Positions 24,669-33,089 of a stretch of 33,089 nucleotides of DNA are shown here, one piece after another. The DNA is from Helicobacter labacensis (GTDB lineage: Bacteria > Campylobacterota > Campylobacteria > Campylobacterales > Helicobacteraceae). The stretch's first letter is position 1; every line of letters starts with the position of its first letter. Made by a program: the position numbers and the translations under genes. The notes below the pieces were generated by a model that saw nothing but the letters and a program-made list of their open reading frames with translations, did not search any database and had not been told where the DNA came from. The stretch spans positions 1 to 33,089 of the forward strand of contig NZ_QXQQ01000018.1 in NCBI RefSeq assembly GCF_003660285.1, read 5' to 3'.

Positions 24669-24890
24669 TTAATCTTGCTTGCGAAAAATGAATTTGTCGA
24701 TCTTAAAGAAGATAATCGCCCCAATAGTCTGTCCTAAAAAGAGATTGATCCAAAGAGGCGTGCCCAGCCACTCAAAAAAGTGCATGAAGGGCAACATCAC
24801 CACGGCAGAGAGCATCCAGCGCAACCAATAGATCAAAAAGAGTTTACTCTTATACTCTTTAGGAAACCTCAGCTTCTTTAAAAACTCCAT
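24669..24890 (-). CDS. Small two-helix membrane protein
   Basis: 73 aa, ATG at 24890 with AGGAG 5 bases upstream. Two hydrophobic helices: YWLRWMLSAVVMLPFMHFFE and LGTPLWINLFLGQTIGAIIF, then FKIDKFIFRKQD. The pattern RW-x-x-S, P, N-x-x-G-x-x-IGAIIFF-x-ID+-IF recalls an unnamed family of short bacterial membrane proteins with a similar ending. Basic ends suggest both termini face the cytoplasm. It overlaps the end of a 62-codon frame that starts just after katA, so it may be in the katA operon. No function can be assigned. Confidence 0.75.
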   Translation of the reverse strand: MEFLKKLRFPKEYKSKLFLIYWLRWMLSAVVMLPFMHFFEWLGTPLWINLFLGQTIGAIIFFKIDKFIFRKQD

Positions 24891-25066
24891 TCACACTCCT
24901 GCATTTGGTAAGATAGAGTGCGTCCCATACCCGCAACCATCCAAAAAACAATCGTAGGCGTAAAAACCCCAAAAACGGATATGGCTATAAAATGGGAGGA
25001 GACAAAGCCAGCGCGGACGACTACCCCCACCCCCAAAACCCCTCTTGAAAAGACACGCCTACGCAT
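24878..25066 (-). CDS. Possible small membrane protein between katA and 24890
   Basis: 62-codon frame that starts two bases after the katA stop and ends inside the next gene (13-base overlap). It encodes a hydrophobic middle (SSHFIAISVFGVFTPTIVFW) with a basic start (MRRRVF). The tight junctions favour coupled translation from katA. But there is no independent ribosome site, I see no family, and the composition is not strongly protein-like. Otherwise this ~180-base stretch is simply a spacer carrying a ribosome site for the next gene. Confidence 0.4.
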   Translation of the reverse strand: MRRRVFSRGVLGVGVVVRAGFVSSHFIAISVFGVFTPTIVFWMVAGMGRTLSYQMQECEWSF

Positions 25067-25068
25067 GG

Positions 25069-26544
25069 CTATTTATGGAGACCTTTTTGCCACAGCTCCT
25101 CAATGCGCTTGCCATAGTGGGCATCGGCTTTTTTGAAATGTTCTAACTGGCGTTTGATGATCTCTTCAGGCACACCCTGCATGGCATCGGCGATGTTTTG
25201 GCAGGTGCGCTCTTGTTCGTCTTTGGGCATCAATCTAAAGAGATCGCCTGCTTGGGTGTAATAATCCGTGTCGTAATCGCGGAAGTCGTAGGCATAAGCA
25301 GCCATTTCATCCTCAAGCTTAGCAAGCTCAAGTTTGGGCTCGCGTGCATGGGGGGCTTCTTTGTAGCCCGGCAGTGAGCTAGGCTCATAATTGCGCATCG
25401 CGCCATCACGCCCATTATTCATAAACCCATCGCGTGAGGAAGTCGCAAAGGGGCAACGGGGCGCGTTCACCGGTAGCTGGCTATGGTTAATGCCTAGCCT
25501 GTAGCGGTGGGTGTCCCCATAAGCAAAGAGTCGCCCCTGTAGCATGCGATCCGGGCTATAACCCACCCCGGGCACGACATGGGCAGGATTAAAGGCAGAT
25601 TGCTCCACTTCAGCAAAGTAGTTTTCAGGGTTTTTATTCAGCTCCAAAATACCCACTTCAATCAAGGGGTAATCTTTATGACTCCACACTTTGGTTACAT
25701 CAAAGGGGTGGAATTTGTAGTGTTTGGCATCGCTCTCTGGCATCACCTGCACACAAAAACGCCATTTAGGATAATCTTTGTTCTCAATGGCTTCAAAGAG
25801 ATCGCGCTGATGCGAATCCATGTCATGCATGCGAATTTTTGCCGCCTCTTCGCTGGTTAAATTTTTAATCCCTTGCAAAGTTTTAAAGTGGAATTTTACC
25901 CAAAAGCGTTCATTCTTTTCATTGATGAGGCTAAAAGTGTGGCTACCATAGCCATTCATATGGCGGTAACTCTTAGGAATGCCCCGATCGCTCATTAAAA
26001 TCGTAACTTGGTGCAAACTCTCAGGCACTAGACTCCAAAAGTCCCAAACCATCGTAGCGTCTTTGAGATTGGTTTGGGGGTGGCGTTTTTGGGTGTGGAT
26101 AAAATCGGGGAATTTGAGCGGATCGCGGATGAAAAACACGGGGGTGTTGTTGCCCACAATGTCCCAGTTGCCCTCTTCTGTGTAGAGTTTGAGCGCAAAA
26201 CCTCTAGGGTCGCGCTCGGCATCGGCAGAACCCTTTTCGCCTGCCACGGTGGAAAAGCGCAAAAAGCAGGGGGTTTTTTTACCCACCTCACTAAAAAGTT
26301 TGGCTTTGCTGTATTTGGTGATTTCGGTGCTGGTGATGCTCAAGGTCCCATAAGCCCCGCTGCCCTTAGCATGCACCACGCGCTCGGGGATGCGCTCGCG
26401 ATCAAAATGGGCAAGTTTTTCTAAAAACCATGTGTTTTGTAAGAGGACAGGTCCCCTAGGTCCGGCAGTGGCGACATCTTGATTATGCCCAATGGGCGCG
26501 CCCACAGCATTGGTCAGAGTAACATCTTTGTTGTGGTGATTCAT
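25069..26544 (-). CDS. katA: Catalase KatA
   Basis: Monofunctional small-subunit heme catalase, 491 aa; converts hydrogen peroxide to water and oxygen. Catalytic His is in [16 protein letters not shown], Asn in [19 protein letters not shown], and the heme-ligand Tyr in [40 protein letters not shown] is near-identical to H. pylori KatA as I recall it. The Lys/His-rich C-terminal tail of H. pylori KatA is missing; here the protein ends at ELWQKGLHK. There is no signal peptide, as usual. AAAGG lies 5 bases before the ATG. The leader carries a perfect 7-bp hairpin. Two small membrane-protein frames follow. Confidence 0.98.
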   Translation of the reverse strand: MNHHNKDVTLTNAVGAPIGHNQDVATAGPRGPVLLQNTWFLEKLAHFDRERIPERVVHAKGSGAYGTLSITSTEITKYSKAKLFSEVGKKTPCFLRFSTVAGEKGSADAERDPRGFALKLYTEEGNWDIVGNNTPVFFIRDPLKFPDFIHTQKRHPQTNLKDATMVWDFWSLVPESLHQVTILMSDRGIPKSYRHMNGYGSHTFSLINEKNERFWVKFHFKTLQGIKNLTSEEAAKIRMHDMDSHQRDLFEAIENKDYPKWRFCVQVMPESDAKHYKFHPFDVTKVWSHKDYPLIEVGILELNKNPENYFAEVEQSAFNPAHVVPGVGYSPDRMLQGRLFAYGDTHRYRLGINHSQLPVNAPRCPFATSSRDGFMNNGRDGAMRNYEPSSLPGYKEAPHAREPKLELAKLEDEMAAYAYDFRDYDTDYYTQAGDLFRLMPKDEQERTCQNIADAMQGVPEEIIKRQLEHFKKADAHYGKRIEELWQKGLHK

Positions 26545-26568
26545 AAAAACCTTTCTGTAGTTATTCTA

Positions 26569-26586
26569 GTTTCCTAGTAAGGAAAC
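26569..26586 (-). promoter_or_regulatory. Perfect 7-bp hairpin in katA leader
   Basis: GTTTCCT-AGTA-AGGAAAC on the plus strand, thus also a stem-loop in the katA mRNA leader, 25 bases before the ATG and just downstream of a -10 box. It could be a repressor operator, an RNA stabiliser or a sRNA target. It has no T-run to act as a terminator. Confidence 0.5.
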
Positions 26587-26594
26587 ACGCCCGT

Positions 26595-26600
26595 ATTCTA
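26595..26600 (-). promoter_or_regulatory. Putative -10 box of katA
   Basis: TAGAAT preceded by TGT on the minus strand (TGTTAGAAT), an extended -10 form, 51 bases before the ATG. A second TAGAAT at 26563-26568 is closer. The AT-rich stretch just upstream (around 26600-26610) could host a regulator, but I cannot read a good Fur box. Confidence 0.45.
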
Positions 26601-26685
26601 ACATAAAATAACCGCTTCAATCCACAACATAGCCAAATTTTGAGAAATTCCGCGCTCTTGCGAGCACACCCTAAAAATCAATAGG

Positions 26686-27324
26686 TTAGAGTAATTTCAA
26701 TCGTTGTTGTTCTAACAAATAAGTGCGCGTGCAATCGCACGCCATTTTCTCATCATGGGTAGCTAGAATAAGCGCGCCTTGTTGGGTGCGGATATAGGCA
26801 TGCATGGTCTGCATGACAGCTAGGGCGGTGGCGCGATCTAGATTGCCCGTTGGCTCGTCTGCAAAAATAATTTTGGGGCGTTTAGTGAGAATGCGCGCAA
26901 TGGAGAGTCGTTGTTGCTGTCCCCCGCTAAGTTCCCCCACACTGGAGTTAAGCAAGTGGGCGATTCCTAGCGTGTCTAATAAGTCTTGGGAAATGGGTTG
27001 TTGGCTTAAAATAGAAGCCACTTGTAGGTTTTCCAGCGCGTTAAAGCCCTTGAAGAGATAATGGGCTTGGAAGATGATTCCAATGTCATAACGGCGGATA
27101 TGCAAGAGAGTTTTCATGGGCAGGCTATAGATGTCTTCGTATTCTAGCAAACGCACCACCCCCTCTAAAGGCTTTAGCATGGTGGAGAGGTGGTTGAGTA
27201 AACTAGATTTGCCACTCCCACTCACCCCCAAGAGCGCGATGGATTGTCCAGCGCGCACGCGCAAGTGCAAGTCTTTATAAAGCCAGTTTTCAAAGCGGTG
27301 TGCGATACGGGTGGCTTCTAGCAT
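26686..27324 (-). CDS. lolD: ABC transporter ATP-binding protein, LolD-like
   Basis: 212-aa ATPase of the LolD/MacB type. Walker A is [19 protein letters not shown], signature [16 protein letters not shown], Walker [13 protein letters not shown], and ATHDEKMA the H-loop. GNLD after Walker B is typical of the LolD/MacB/FtsE group. LolCDE releases lipoproteins from the inner membrane for transport to the outer one. Its start is directly adjacent to the lnt stop; Lnt makes the final acyl change on the same lipoproteins, so the pairing supports LolD. No permease gene is next to it. HP0179-HP0180 have this order in H. pylori. Related ATPases for FtsE or MacB are less likely. Confidence 0.85.
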   Translation of the reverse strand: MLEATRIAHRFENWLYKDLHLRVRAGQSIALLGVSGSGKSSLLNHLSTMLKPLEGVVRLLEYEDIYSLPMKTLLHIRRYDIGIIFQAHYLFKGFNALENLQVASILSQQPISQDLLDTLGIAHLLNSSVGELSGGQQQRLSIARILTKRPKIIFADEPTGNLDRATALAVMQTMHAYIRTQQGALILATHDEKMACDCTRTYLLEQQRLKLL

Positions 27325-28626
27325 TTACAGTCCTATGTTTTGATCGCCTAACAGGGTGGGGGTTAAGATATAAGAGGGGGATAAATTCGTGCTGTGGACA
27401 ATGCTCTTGGCAAAGCGGCGCGCGTAGTATTTCAATAGCATGCGTTGCAAAAAAGGTTCAATGCTAGGCACAAACCACGCGTTATTGCTCAAAATCACAA
27501 AGATGTCTGGGCTATGCGGGTAAGCCAGCGCGCTAGTGCCCTCATAGCACACTAGGGGGCGGAATTTAAACCCCTTAATATCAAAATCTCTAAAAGCAAC
27601 CCCACTGCCCAAACTAAAGAATGCCTCTCCAAAAAAGAGTTTTTCTAGGTAGTCAGCTAACAATTTAGGCAAGGGCATGGTTTCTCCAAAGGGGGCTAAG
27701 ATCACTTTGTGGGCGTATTGGTAGGTCTTGTTAGCAAATACATAGGTGGAATTGTAGAGCATGCGTTTTTCTTGGTAGAGCGCGCCGGTGATGATGGTGA
27801 TACGCGCGCTTAAATCCAGTAAGGTAGAGAGAAACGCGCTGGTATTGAGCACGAAAGGGAAGGCGGTTTCAGGCAAGATCACCACTTGTTTGTGCTGGGC
27901 GATCGCTTGGTGGATGATCTGCAAATTGTGCGCGACAATTTCTTGAAGGTGATCGCGTTGCCATTTGAGGTCTTGGGCGGTGTGAGTGGTGGCGACTTTG
28001 AGGTGAGCAAAAGAGGGGTTTGATCTAGAGGCGTGCCAATCAATGGCTGACACAAAGAGCGCACAGGCTAATAGCTTCGCATAGAAGTGCGCGGAAGTCC
28101 TGAGAAATAAAAAGCGTTGGCTTTGGGGTTTGAGCAAGGCAATAGCGCTAAGCACGCATAAAAAACTCAGTTTGTCCACCTTGAATACCGAATAAGCAAA
28201 AAAGGCATCGGGCACAAACCAATCAAAGCCAAAGGGGTGGATATAGCTAGCCAGCCATAATGCCAGCACTCGATAAAGAGGCGAGCCTAACCAGCAGAGC
28301 AGATAAAACACCCCCCCATAGCACAGAGCGACTAGGATCACCATAAGCGGGATCAAAAAAGCGTAGTCGCTGTATCTAAAACTCAACGCGCACCAATAAA
28401 ACAAGCCCAAACCCACCAGAAAGCCAAAGTTAAAGGACTTGGATTTTTCTACGCTAAGGCATGCCCACATGCCCAAGGGGGCTAGAACACTCTCTAGGAT
28501 CACTAGCGCTAAGGGGTGCTTGGGTAACATAGCACCCACATACAAGGGTGCTAGAAAAAGCAAGGCTTGCCCCCAATGCGCGCGCAATACAAGCCGACCC
28601 CAATCTTTCATCTCTAGCGATGGCAA
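27325..28626 (-). CDS. lnt: Apolipoprotein N-acyltransferase Lnt
   Basis: Inner-membrane enzyme that N-acylates the terminal Cys of lipoproteins, 433 aa. The N-terminal half has several hydrophobic helices; the C-terminal half is a periplasmic nitrilase-like domain with the Glu-Lys-Cys triad seen as VILPETAFPF, KVILAPFGE and FRPLVCYEG. NNAWFVPSIEPFLQRM and HSTNLSPSYI are family regions near the end. The start is a TTG at 28626, which has AAGGAA at good distance; the ATG at 28611 is a possible alternative. First gene of a two-gene unit with lolD. Divergent from cvpA. Confidence 0.92.
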   Translation of the reverse strand: MPSLEMKDWGRLVLRAHWGQALLFLAPLYVGAMLPKHPLALVILESVLAPLGMWACLSVEKSKSFNFGFLVGLGLFYWCALSFRYSDYAFLIPLMVILVALCYGGVFYLLCWLGSPLYRVLALWLASYIHPFGFDWFVPDAFFAYSVFKVDKLSFLCVLSAIALLKPQSQRFLFLRTSAHFYAKLLACALFVSAIDWHASRSNPSFAHLKVATTHTAQDLKWQRDHLQEIVAHNLQIIHQAIAQHKQVVILPETAFPFVLNTSAFLSTLLDLSARITIITGALYQEKRMLYNSTYVFANKTYQYAHKVILAPFGETMPLPKLLADYLEKLFFGEAFFSLGSGVAFRDFDIKGFKFRPLVCYEGTSALAYPHSPDIFVILSNNAWFVPSIEPFLQRMLLKYYARRFAKSIVHSTNLSPSYILTPTLLGDQNIGL

Positions 28627-28676
28627 CCATGTTCCTTGCGTGTGTCAAATATCCATAATTTTAAGCTTACAGAGTT

Positions 28677-28682
28677 TATAAT
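28677..28682 (+). promoter_or_regulatory. Putative -10 box of cvpA-lysS-glyA operon
   Basis: TATAAT 42 bases before the cvpA ATG in the divergent lnt/cvpA gap (98 bases). Perfect consensus hexamer; TTAAGC lies 10 bases upstream, too close for a normal -35. Confidence 0.5.
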
Positions 28683-28724
28683 TCTAGGATAGATTGTCTT
28701 AAATTCACTTGGAAATGTGCGTTA

Positions 28725-29276
28725 ATGGGTTATATTGATCTGATCTTGGTAGCTGTTATCATTGTCATAGGAATCCGTGGCTTTTACAACGGGTTGGTTG
28801 ACGAGGTAGCGGGGATTCTTGGGATCGTGTGTGGGGTGTATATGGGTTCTAGGTTTGCCTCTCTCGTGGGCGCGTGGTTTTCTGCGCATGTCCATGATTT
28901 CCACAGCCCCTCTATGGCAAGTTTAATCGGTTTTACCCTGGTGCTAGCAGGAGTGTGGATTTTCTTTTTGATCATGGGCGTGGTGGTGAGTAAGGCGGTG
29001 AGTTTTAGCAATTTGGGCGCGATCGACAAGATTTTGGGCTTTGTTTTTGCGTGCGCTAAGATGTATCTTGTCTTTGCCTTTTTGCTCTATGGGGCTTCGC
29101 GCTTTGGGTTCATGAAAGCGATGGATACTTACATGCGTGCCAATAGCCAGTTTTACCCCACCATGCAAGAAGTAGCCGCCTATGTGATGCAACGCCCAGA
29201 AATCCAAGAATTGGGCAGGGTGATTCAAAACAAAGCCCAAGAAATCCAAACTGACCACCCCCAAAACACCCCATAA
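28725..29276 (+). CDS. cvpA: CvpA family membrane protein
   Basis: 183 aa, about four membrane helices. The opening YIDLILVAVIIVIGIRGFYN and the Gly-rich AGILGIVCGVYMG are typical of CvpA, as are FTLVLAGVWIFFLIMGVV and the loop SFSNLGAIDKILGFVFACAK (with the conserved D+-x-G-x-x-F-G). CvpA was named for colicin V production; the family also affects envelope stress and biofilm traits in other bacteria. H. pylori HP0181 has the same place, upstream of lysS. No strong ribosome site is seen before the ATG at 28725. Confidence 0.88.
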   Translation: MGYIDLILVAVIIVIGIRGFYNGLVDEVAGILGIVCGVYMGSRFASLVGAWFSAHVHDFHSPSMASLIGFTLVLAGVWIFFLIMGVVVSKAVSFSNLGAIDKILGFVFACAKMYLVFAFLLYGASRFGFMKAMDTYMRANSQFYPTMQEVAAYVMQRPEIQELGRVIQNKAQEIQTDHPQNTP

Positions 29277-29285
29277 GAGTTCCCA

Positions 29286-30776
29286 ATGTTTGACAACCCT
29301 TATATCCGACAACGCCTAAGCAAAGCCCAGCAGTTGCGCGCCCACCATTGTAACCCCTATGACAACAGTGTTAAACGATCCCTAAGCAACGCGCAGTTTT
29401 TACAGACCTTTAGCGCGCTAGAAGTAGGACAAAAAGACATGGCTAACACACACGCGCTAGTGGGGCGCGTAAAGTTTATGCGTCTGATGGGCAAGGCGTG
29501 CTTTATCAAAATAGAAGATCAAAGCGCGTTATTACAAGTGTATCTTTCACAAAATGATTTAGGCAAAGAAGATTTTGATCTTTTTAAAAAATGCGTAGAA
29601 GTGGGCGACATTGTGAATGTGGAGGGCTATCCCTTTGTTACCAAAACCAAAGAGCTCAGTCTACACGCCACCTCTTATAAAATATTGACTAAGGCAGTTG
29701 TGCCTTTGCCTGAGAAGTTTCATGGCTTGAGCGACATTGAATTGCGTTACCGCCAGCGCTATGTAGACTTGATCGCCAATCCGGAGGTAAGGGAGGTGTT
29801 TAGACAACGCAGCGCTATTGTCGCGTGTGTGCGCGCGTTTTTTGAAAAAAAGGGCTTTTTAGAGGTAGAAACCCCCATGATGCACCCCATTGCCGGGGGA
29901 GCCAATGCGCGCCCTTTTATCACCTACCACAATGCTTTAGAAGTAGAGCGCTATTTGCGCATTGCTCCAGAATTGTATTTAAAACGCTTGGTAGTGGGGG
30001 GGTTTGAGGCGGTGTTTGAAATTAACCGCAATTTTAGAAATGAGGGCATGGATCACTCCCATAACCCTGAATTTACCATGCTGGAGTTTTATTGGGCGTA
30101 TAAGACCTATGAAGACTTGATCGCCATGACAAAAGAACTCTTTGGCGTGTTGCTAGAGCATTTGGGCTTGCCCACAAAACTCCCCTATGGAGATGTAGAA
30201 ATTGACTTTGGGGCGTTTTCTTGTATGCCTTTCAAACAGGCTTTAGTGGAGATCGGGGGGCTTACCCACGCCTTGCTAGAGGACACTGGGGCGTTAAGCG
30301 CGTTATTGCAAGCAAATGGCGTGGATGTGAATGGCGCGTTGGGGGGCGCGCATTTGCTTGCAGAGGCGTTTGACACCTTTGTAGAACCCAAGCTCATCAA
30401 CCCGACTTTTATCACACATTACCCCATTGAAATTAGCCCCCTAGCACGGCGCAACGACATTGACCCTAGCATCGCCGATCGCTTTGAGCTCTTCATCGCG
30501 GGCAAGGAGATCGCCAATGGTTTTAGCGAACTCAACGACCCTCTAGATCAGCACCAACGCTTTGAAGAACAGGTTAAAGCCAAAGAGAGCGGGGATGAAG
30601 AGGCGCAGTTTATGGATAGCGATTATGTGTGGGCATTAGGGCATGGCATGCCCCCCACAGCTGGGGAGGGGATTGGCATCGATCGCTTGGTGATGTTGCT
30701 CACCAACTCTAAAAGCATTAAAGATGTGATCTTTTTCCCAGCTATGAAACCTTTAAAATCCAACCAAAGCGAGTGA
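29286..30776 (+). CDS. lysS: Lysyl-tRNA synthetase (class II)
   Basis: 496 aa, usual length. N-terminal OB-fold ([20 protein letters not shown]) binds the anticodon; class II motif 1 region is [20 protein letters not shown], motif 2 [20 protein letters not shown], and motif 3 [35 protein letters not shown] is LysRS-specific. ATG at 29286, nine bases after cvpA. The end is one base from glyA. A G7 run (~29996) is in frame. Confidence 0.97.
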   Translation: MFDNPYIRQRLSKAQQLRAHHCNPYDNSVKRSLSNAQFLQTFSALEVGQKDMANTHALVGRVKFMRLMGKACFIKIEDQSALLQVYLSQNDLGKEDFDLFKKCVEVGDIVNVEGYPFVTKTKELSLHATSYKILTKAVVPLPEKFHGLSDIELRYRQRYVDLIANPEVREVFRQRSAIVACVRAFFEKKGFLEVETPMMHPIAGGANARPFITYHNALEVERYLRIAPELYLKRLVVGGFEAVFEINRNFRNEGMDHSHNPEFTMLEFYWAYKTYEDLIAMTKELFGVLLEHLGLPTKLPYGDVEIDFGAFSCMPFKQALVEIGGLTHALLEDTGALSALLQANGVDVNGALGGAHLLAEAFDTFVEPKLINPTFITHYPIEISPLARRNDIDPSIADRFELFIAGKEIANGFSELNDPLDQHQRFEEQVKAKESGDEEAQFMDSDYVWALGHGMPPTAGEGIGIDRLVMLLTNSKSIKDVIFFPAMKPLKSNQSE

Positions 30777-30777
30777 T

Positions 30778-32022
30778 ATGGACTCCCATTTACAAACAAA
30801 CGATCCGCAAATTTTTGATCTCATCTTTCAAGAGTGGCGACGCCAAAGCGAACATTTAGAGATGATTGCCAGCGAGAATTACACTTTTGAGAGCGTGATG
30901 GAGGCGATGGGGAGCGTGCTCACCAATAAATACGCGGAGGGGTATCCCTTCAAGCGCTATTATGGGGGCTGTGAGGTGGTGGATCGCATTGAAGAATTAG
31001 CTATTGAGCGGGCTAAAAAACTCTTTAATTGCGCGTTTGCCAATGTGCAACCCCATGCAGGTAGCCAAGCCAATATGGTAGTCTACCACGCCCTATTAAA
31101 ACCCCATGACAGAATTTTGGGCATGGAACTTAGCAGTGGGGGGCATTTAACCCATGCCTCACCTGTGAGTTGGACGGGCAAGCATTTTCAAGGCTTTTTC
31201 TATGGAGTCAATGAAGAGGGTTGGATTGATTACGATGAGGTGTTAAAGATCGCCAAAGTCGTGCGTCCTAAACTCATCGTGTGCGGGTATTCAGCCTACC
31301 CTAGGGAGATCGATTTCAAGCGTTTTAGAGAGATCGCTAACGAGGTAGACGCGCTTTTGATGGGCGATATAGCCCACATCGCTGGGTTGGTCGTGGCTGG
31401 TGAGCACCCCCACCCCTTCCCCCACTGCCATGTGGTCAGCAGCACCACGCACAAGACTCTTAGAGGTCCTAGGGGGGGCTTGATTTTAAGTGATGATCCA
31501 GAAATTGCTGGCAAAATCGATCGCGCGCTTTTTCCGGGTTTGCAGGGTGGACCTTTGGTGCATGTGATCGCGGCTAAAGCCGTAGGGTTTTTAGAAAATC
31601 TCAAACCAGAGTGGAAAACTTACGCGATCCAAGTCAAGCGCAATTTACAAACCCTCGCCCAAGCTTTACTAGGGCATGGGTTTGAGTTGGTGAGTGGGGG
31701 GAGTGATAACCACTTGCTCGTGATGCGCTTGCATGGGTATAGTGGTAAAGACGCGCAAATCGCCCTAGATAACGCGGGGATCACCACCAACAAAAACAGC
31801 GTGCCCGGGGATACACGAAGCCCGATGTTTACTAGCGGGTTAAGACTGGGTTCAGCCGCGCTCACCAGCAGGGGCATGGGAGAGCAAGATTTTGTCTTCA
31901 TCGCACACAAGATCGCCCAAGTGCTAGAGAATATCCAAGATAGCGCGCAACACGCCCGCATTAAAGAGGAAATCATCGCGTTTTCCAAGCGCTATAAAAG
32001 CTATGAAAGTCCAATTTTCTAA
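30778..32022 (+). CDS. glyA: Serine hydroxymethyltransferase
   Basis: PLP enzyme that interconverts serine and glycine and makes methylene-THF; 414 aa. The PLP lysine is in [19 protein letters not shown]. Further signatures: [69 protein letters not shown] and [10 protein letters not shown]. Starts one base after lysS (TGATATG), and the DUF1882-type gene follows after 9 bases. Order lysS-glyA is also known in H. pylori (HP0182-HP0183). Confidence 0.97.
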   Translation: MDSHLQTNDPQIFDLIFQEWRRQSEHLEMIASENYTFESVMEAMGSVLTNKYAEGYPFKRYYGGCEVVDRIEELAIERAKKLFNCAFANVQPHAGSQANMVVYHALLKPHDRILGMELSSGGHLTHASPVSWTGKHFQGFFYGVNEEGWIDYDEVLKIAKVVRPKLIVCGYSAYPREIDFKRFREIANEVDALLMGDIAHIAGLVVAGEHPHPFPHCHVVSSTTHKTLRGPRGGLILSDDPEIAGKIDRALFPGLQGGPLVHVIAAKAVGFLENLKPEWKTYAIQVKRNLQTLAQALLGHGFELVSGGSDNHLLVMRLHGYSGKDAQIALDNAGITTNKNSVPGDTRSPMFTSGLRLGSAALTSRGMGEQDFVFIAHKIAQVLENIQDSAQHARIKEEIIAFSKRYKSYESPIF

Positions 32023-32031
32023 GGGAGTCGC

Positions 32032-32574
32032 ATGGTAGAAATGGATTTGCAACTCATCAAGTTACAAACAAGCCACTACTTCGTGCAACAGCCCGGTTTG
32101 GGGCAACGCATAACTTATTTGGGGCGTTGTTTTTACGACAAGTTTGCTAAGGTAGAAGCTAGTTTGACTTCTGTGCTGATCCAAAAGCACTGGCGCAAGG
32201 AAACCACCATCGCGCATAATTTGATCTTGCCTAATAACAAGGTAGAAAATATCGTCTTTGACTACAATGGGCGCACCCCTGATCGCTTTTACCACAAGGC
32301 GCAACTCTTACTGCGCGAAGAGGGTTATATCAACTTTACTGCCTACGAGAGCAAAACCCCCGGGCATTTGCATTTGTATGTGCACAAGGGGCACACGGAG
32401 CTAAGTGAGGGCTATAGGCTAGCCAAGACTTTGTCCATGAAACTAGCCCAAAACCTGCCCAATGAATGGCGCACCTTTCCTAATAGCGATCTTCCCTTGC
32501 TTTTCAATATTTTGATCTTGCCCTATGGAGTCTTTGCCAAAGAGAGGGGTTCAAGTTGGGCAAGGCATATGTGA
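32032..32574 (+). CDS. DUF1882-type conserved hypothetical protein
   Basis: 180 aa, ATG at 32032 with GGGAG 4 bases upstream; a second ATG at 32041 is possible. No signal peptide or membrane helix. Visible segments: [20 protein letters not shown] and [20 protein letters not shown], then [27 protein letters not shown]. The His-rich [12 protein letters not shown] block is the most conserved-looking part. It fits the epsilon-proteobacterial protein annotated as HP0184 (DUF1882), always beside glyA as I recall. Function unknown. Confidence 0.8.
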   Translation: MVEMDLQLIKLQTSHYFVQQPGLGQRITYLGRCFYDKFAKVEASLTSVLIQKHWRKETTIAHNLILPNNKVENIVFDYNGRTPDRFYHKAQLLLREEGYINFTAYESKTPGHLHLYVHKGHTELSEGYRLAKTLSMKLAQNLPNEWRTFPNSDLPLLFNILILPYGVFAKERGSSWARHM

Positions 32575-32604
32575 TGGACTTTAAAACCTCAAAAGGACAA
32601 TCTC

Positions 32605-33089
32605 ATGGATAATTCAGAACTCAATAAGGATCTCAACAAACAACTCAATGAGGCGCTAGACGAGCACGAAGTGAAGAGCTCCAAACTCAAGAAGACTTTA
32701 CTCATTTTAGCAGTAGGTCTTATTATCTTGGGGGTGGTGCTAGTAGTGTTTTACAAGAGCACGCGCGAGCCGGCTAAAAGTGCTGGGAATCATGAAGAGC
32801 ATTTGTCAAAGGTGGGCAATCTCCATGACAATAACTTTGATCAAAAGGGCTTTGAAAACTTGACTTTAGAACCCGCCACCCCCAAAAAAGAGGAGGACAA
32901 GTTCGATCAAATTGTCAAGGATATCCAAGCCAAGCAAGTGCAAAAAGTGCCAGAACCTCCCATTGTGCTCCCCACCAGCCCCCTAGATAAAACTCCCCCC
33001 CCACCTCCTCCTTTAAAAATAGAACCCCAACACCCCAAACCCCCGCTAGAACAGCCCAAAGAAGCCACCAAAGTCAAGCATGAAAAACC
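32605..33089 (+). CDS. Membrane-anchored Pro-rich protein, 5' part only (runs off right edge)
   Basis: ATG at 32605 with AAAAGGAC upstream; 161 codons lie in the window and the frame is open at the edge. A charged ~33-residue cytoplasmic part (LNKDLNKQLNEALDEHEVKS) leads to one helix KTLLILAVGLIILGVVLVVF, then a periplasmic region rich in Lys, Glu and Pro (PPPPPPLKIEP). This layout fits SPOR-domain or TonB-like proteins; in H. pylori HP0185 sits here. A C8 run at 32995-33002 is in frame. The C-terminal domain that would decide the family is outside the window. Confidence 0.75.
   Translation, partial: MDNSELNKDLNKQLNEALDEHEVKSSKLKKTLLILAVGLIILGVVLVVFYKSTREPAKSAGNHEEHLSKVGNLHDNNFDQKGFENLTLEPATPKKEEDKFDQIVKDIQAKQVQKVPEPPIVLPTSPLDKTPPPPPPLKIEPQHPKPPLEQPKEATKVKHEK

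Noticed and set aside
26640-26685. Rho-independent terminator behind lolD
   Set aside because: Only a 4-bp GCTC/GAGC stem and no T run on the minus strand.
28944-29312. 122-codon minus frame opposite cvpA/lysS start
   Set aside because: Antisense of a conserved membrane protein; no plausible start context.
1-33089. CRISPR array, tRNA/rRNA genes, insertion sequences, prophage or restriction system
   Set aside because: No spaced direct repeats, cloverleaf or rRNA-like sequence, transposase, integrase or methylase motifs were found by reading; the region looks like core genome.

Overview
This 33 kb window reads as chromosomal core sequence of a gastric, non-pylori Helicobacter. It carries the Helicobacter-type gamma-glutamyltransferase and catalase, FqrB (flavodoxin:quinone reductase), Sel1-repeat (Hcp-like) proteins, RpoN, and gene blocks that I recall from memory as H. 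pylori neighbourhoods: HP1250-HP1258, HP1372-HP1376, HP1163-HP1164, HP0714-HP0717, HP0831-HP0832 and HP0179-HP0185. Here these blocks are joined in a different order. GC-rich words such as GCGC are frequent, more than I would expect for H. pylori. This fits a species of the H. felis / H. bizzozeronii / H. heilmannii type, but the species cannot be fixed from sequence reading alone. I see no tRNA, rRNA, CRISPR array, insertion sequence or prophage. No gene-free gap exceeds about 150 bases.

Layout: (1) 4712-1, minus: methyltransferase (BioC-like), trpS, peptide-transporter genes yejA and yejB, and the start of a Pro-rich membrane-anchored protein cut by the window edge. (2) 4780-6784, plus: secG, frr, pyrE, RDD membrane protein. 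(3) 15794-6781, minus: alaS, ccoS, fqrB, a YbhB-like protein, fabZ, lpxA, clpX, mreB, mreC. This run links translation, redox metabolism, lipid A synthesis, proteolysis and cell shape. (4) 15931-16305, plus: an unrecognised His-rich small gene. (5) 20984-16288, minus: dnaX, tsaE, lptB, rpoN and two tandem Sel1-repeat paralogues. (6) 21082-24073, plus: ggt, speE, coaE. (7) 28626-24070, minus: lnt and lolD (lipoprotein maturation and sorting), katA followed by two small membrane proteins, and a third Sel1-repeat protein. (8) 28725 to the right edge, plus: cvpA, lysS, glyA, a DUF1882-type protein, and a truncated membrane-anchored Pro-rich protein.

Most neighbours overlap by 1-12 bases or abut, so translational coupling is the rule. 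Promoter-like extended -10 boxes (TGnTAnnnT) lie in the few divergent gaps.

The most notable signal is that three normally indispensable genes are each out of frame by one base at a homopolymer. frr is one base short at a T run after codon 4. mreC and dnaX each have a C9 tract (coding strand) where C8 would join two good reading frames. In dnaX, slippage at this tract would yield a short gamma-like and a long tau-like subunit. Homopolymer miscounting in the assembly is the main competing explanation.
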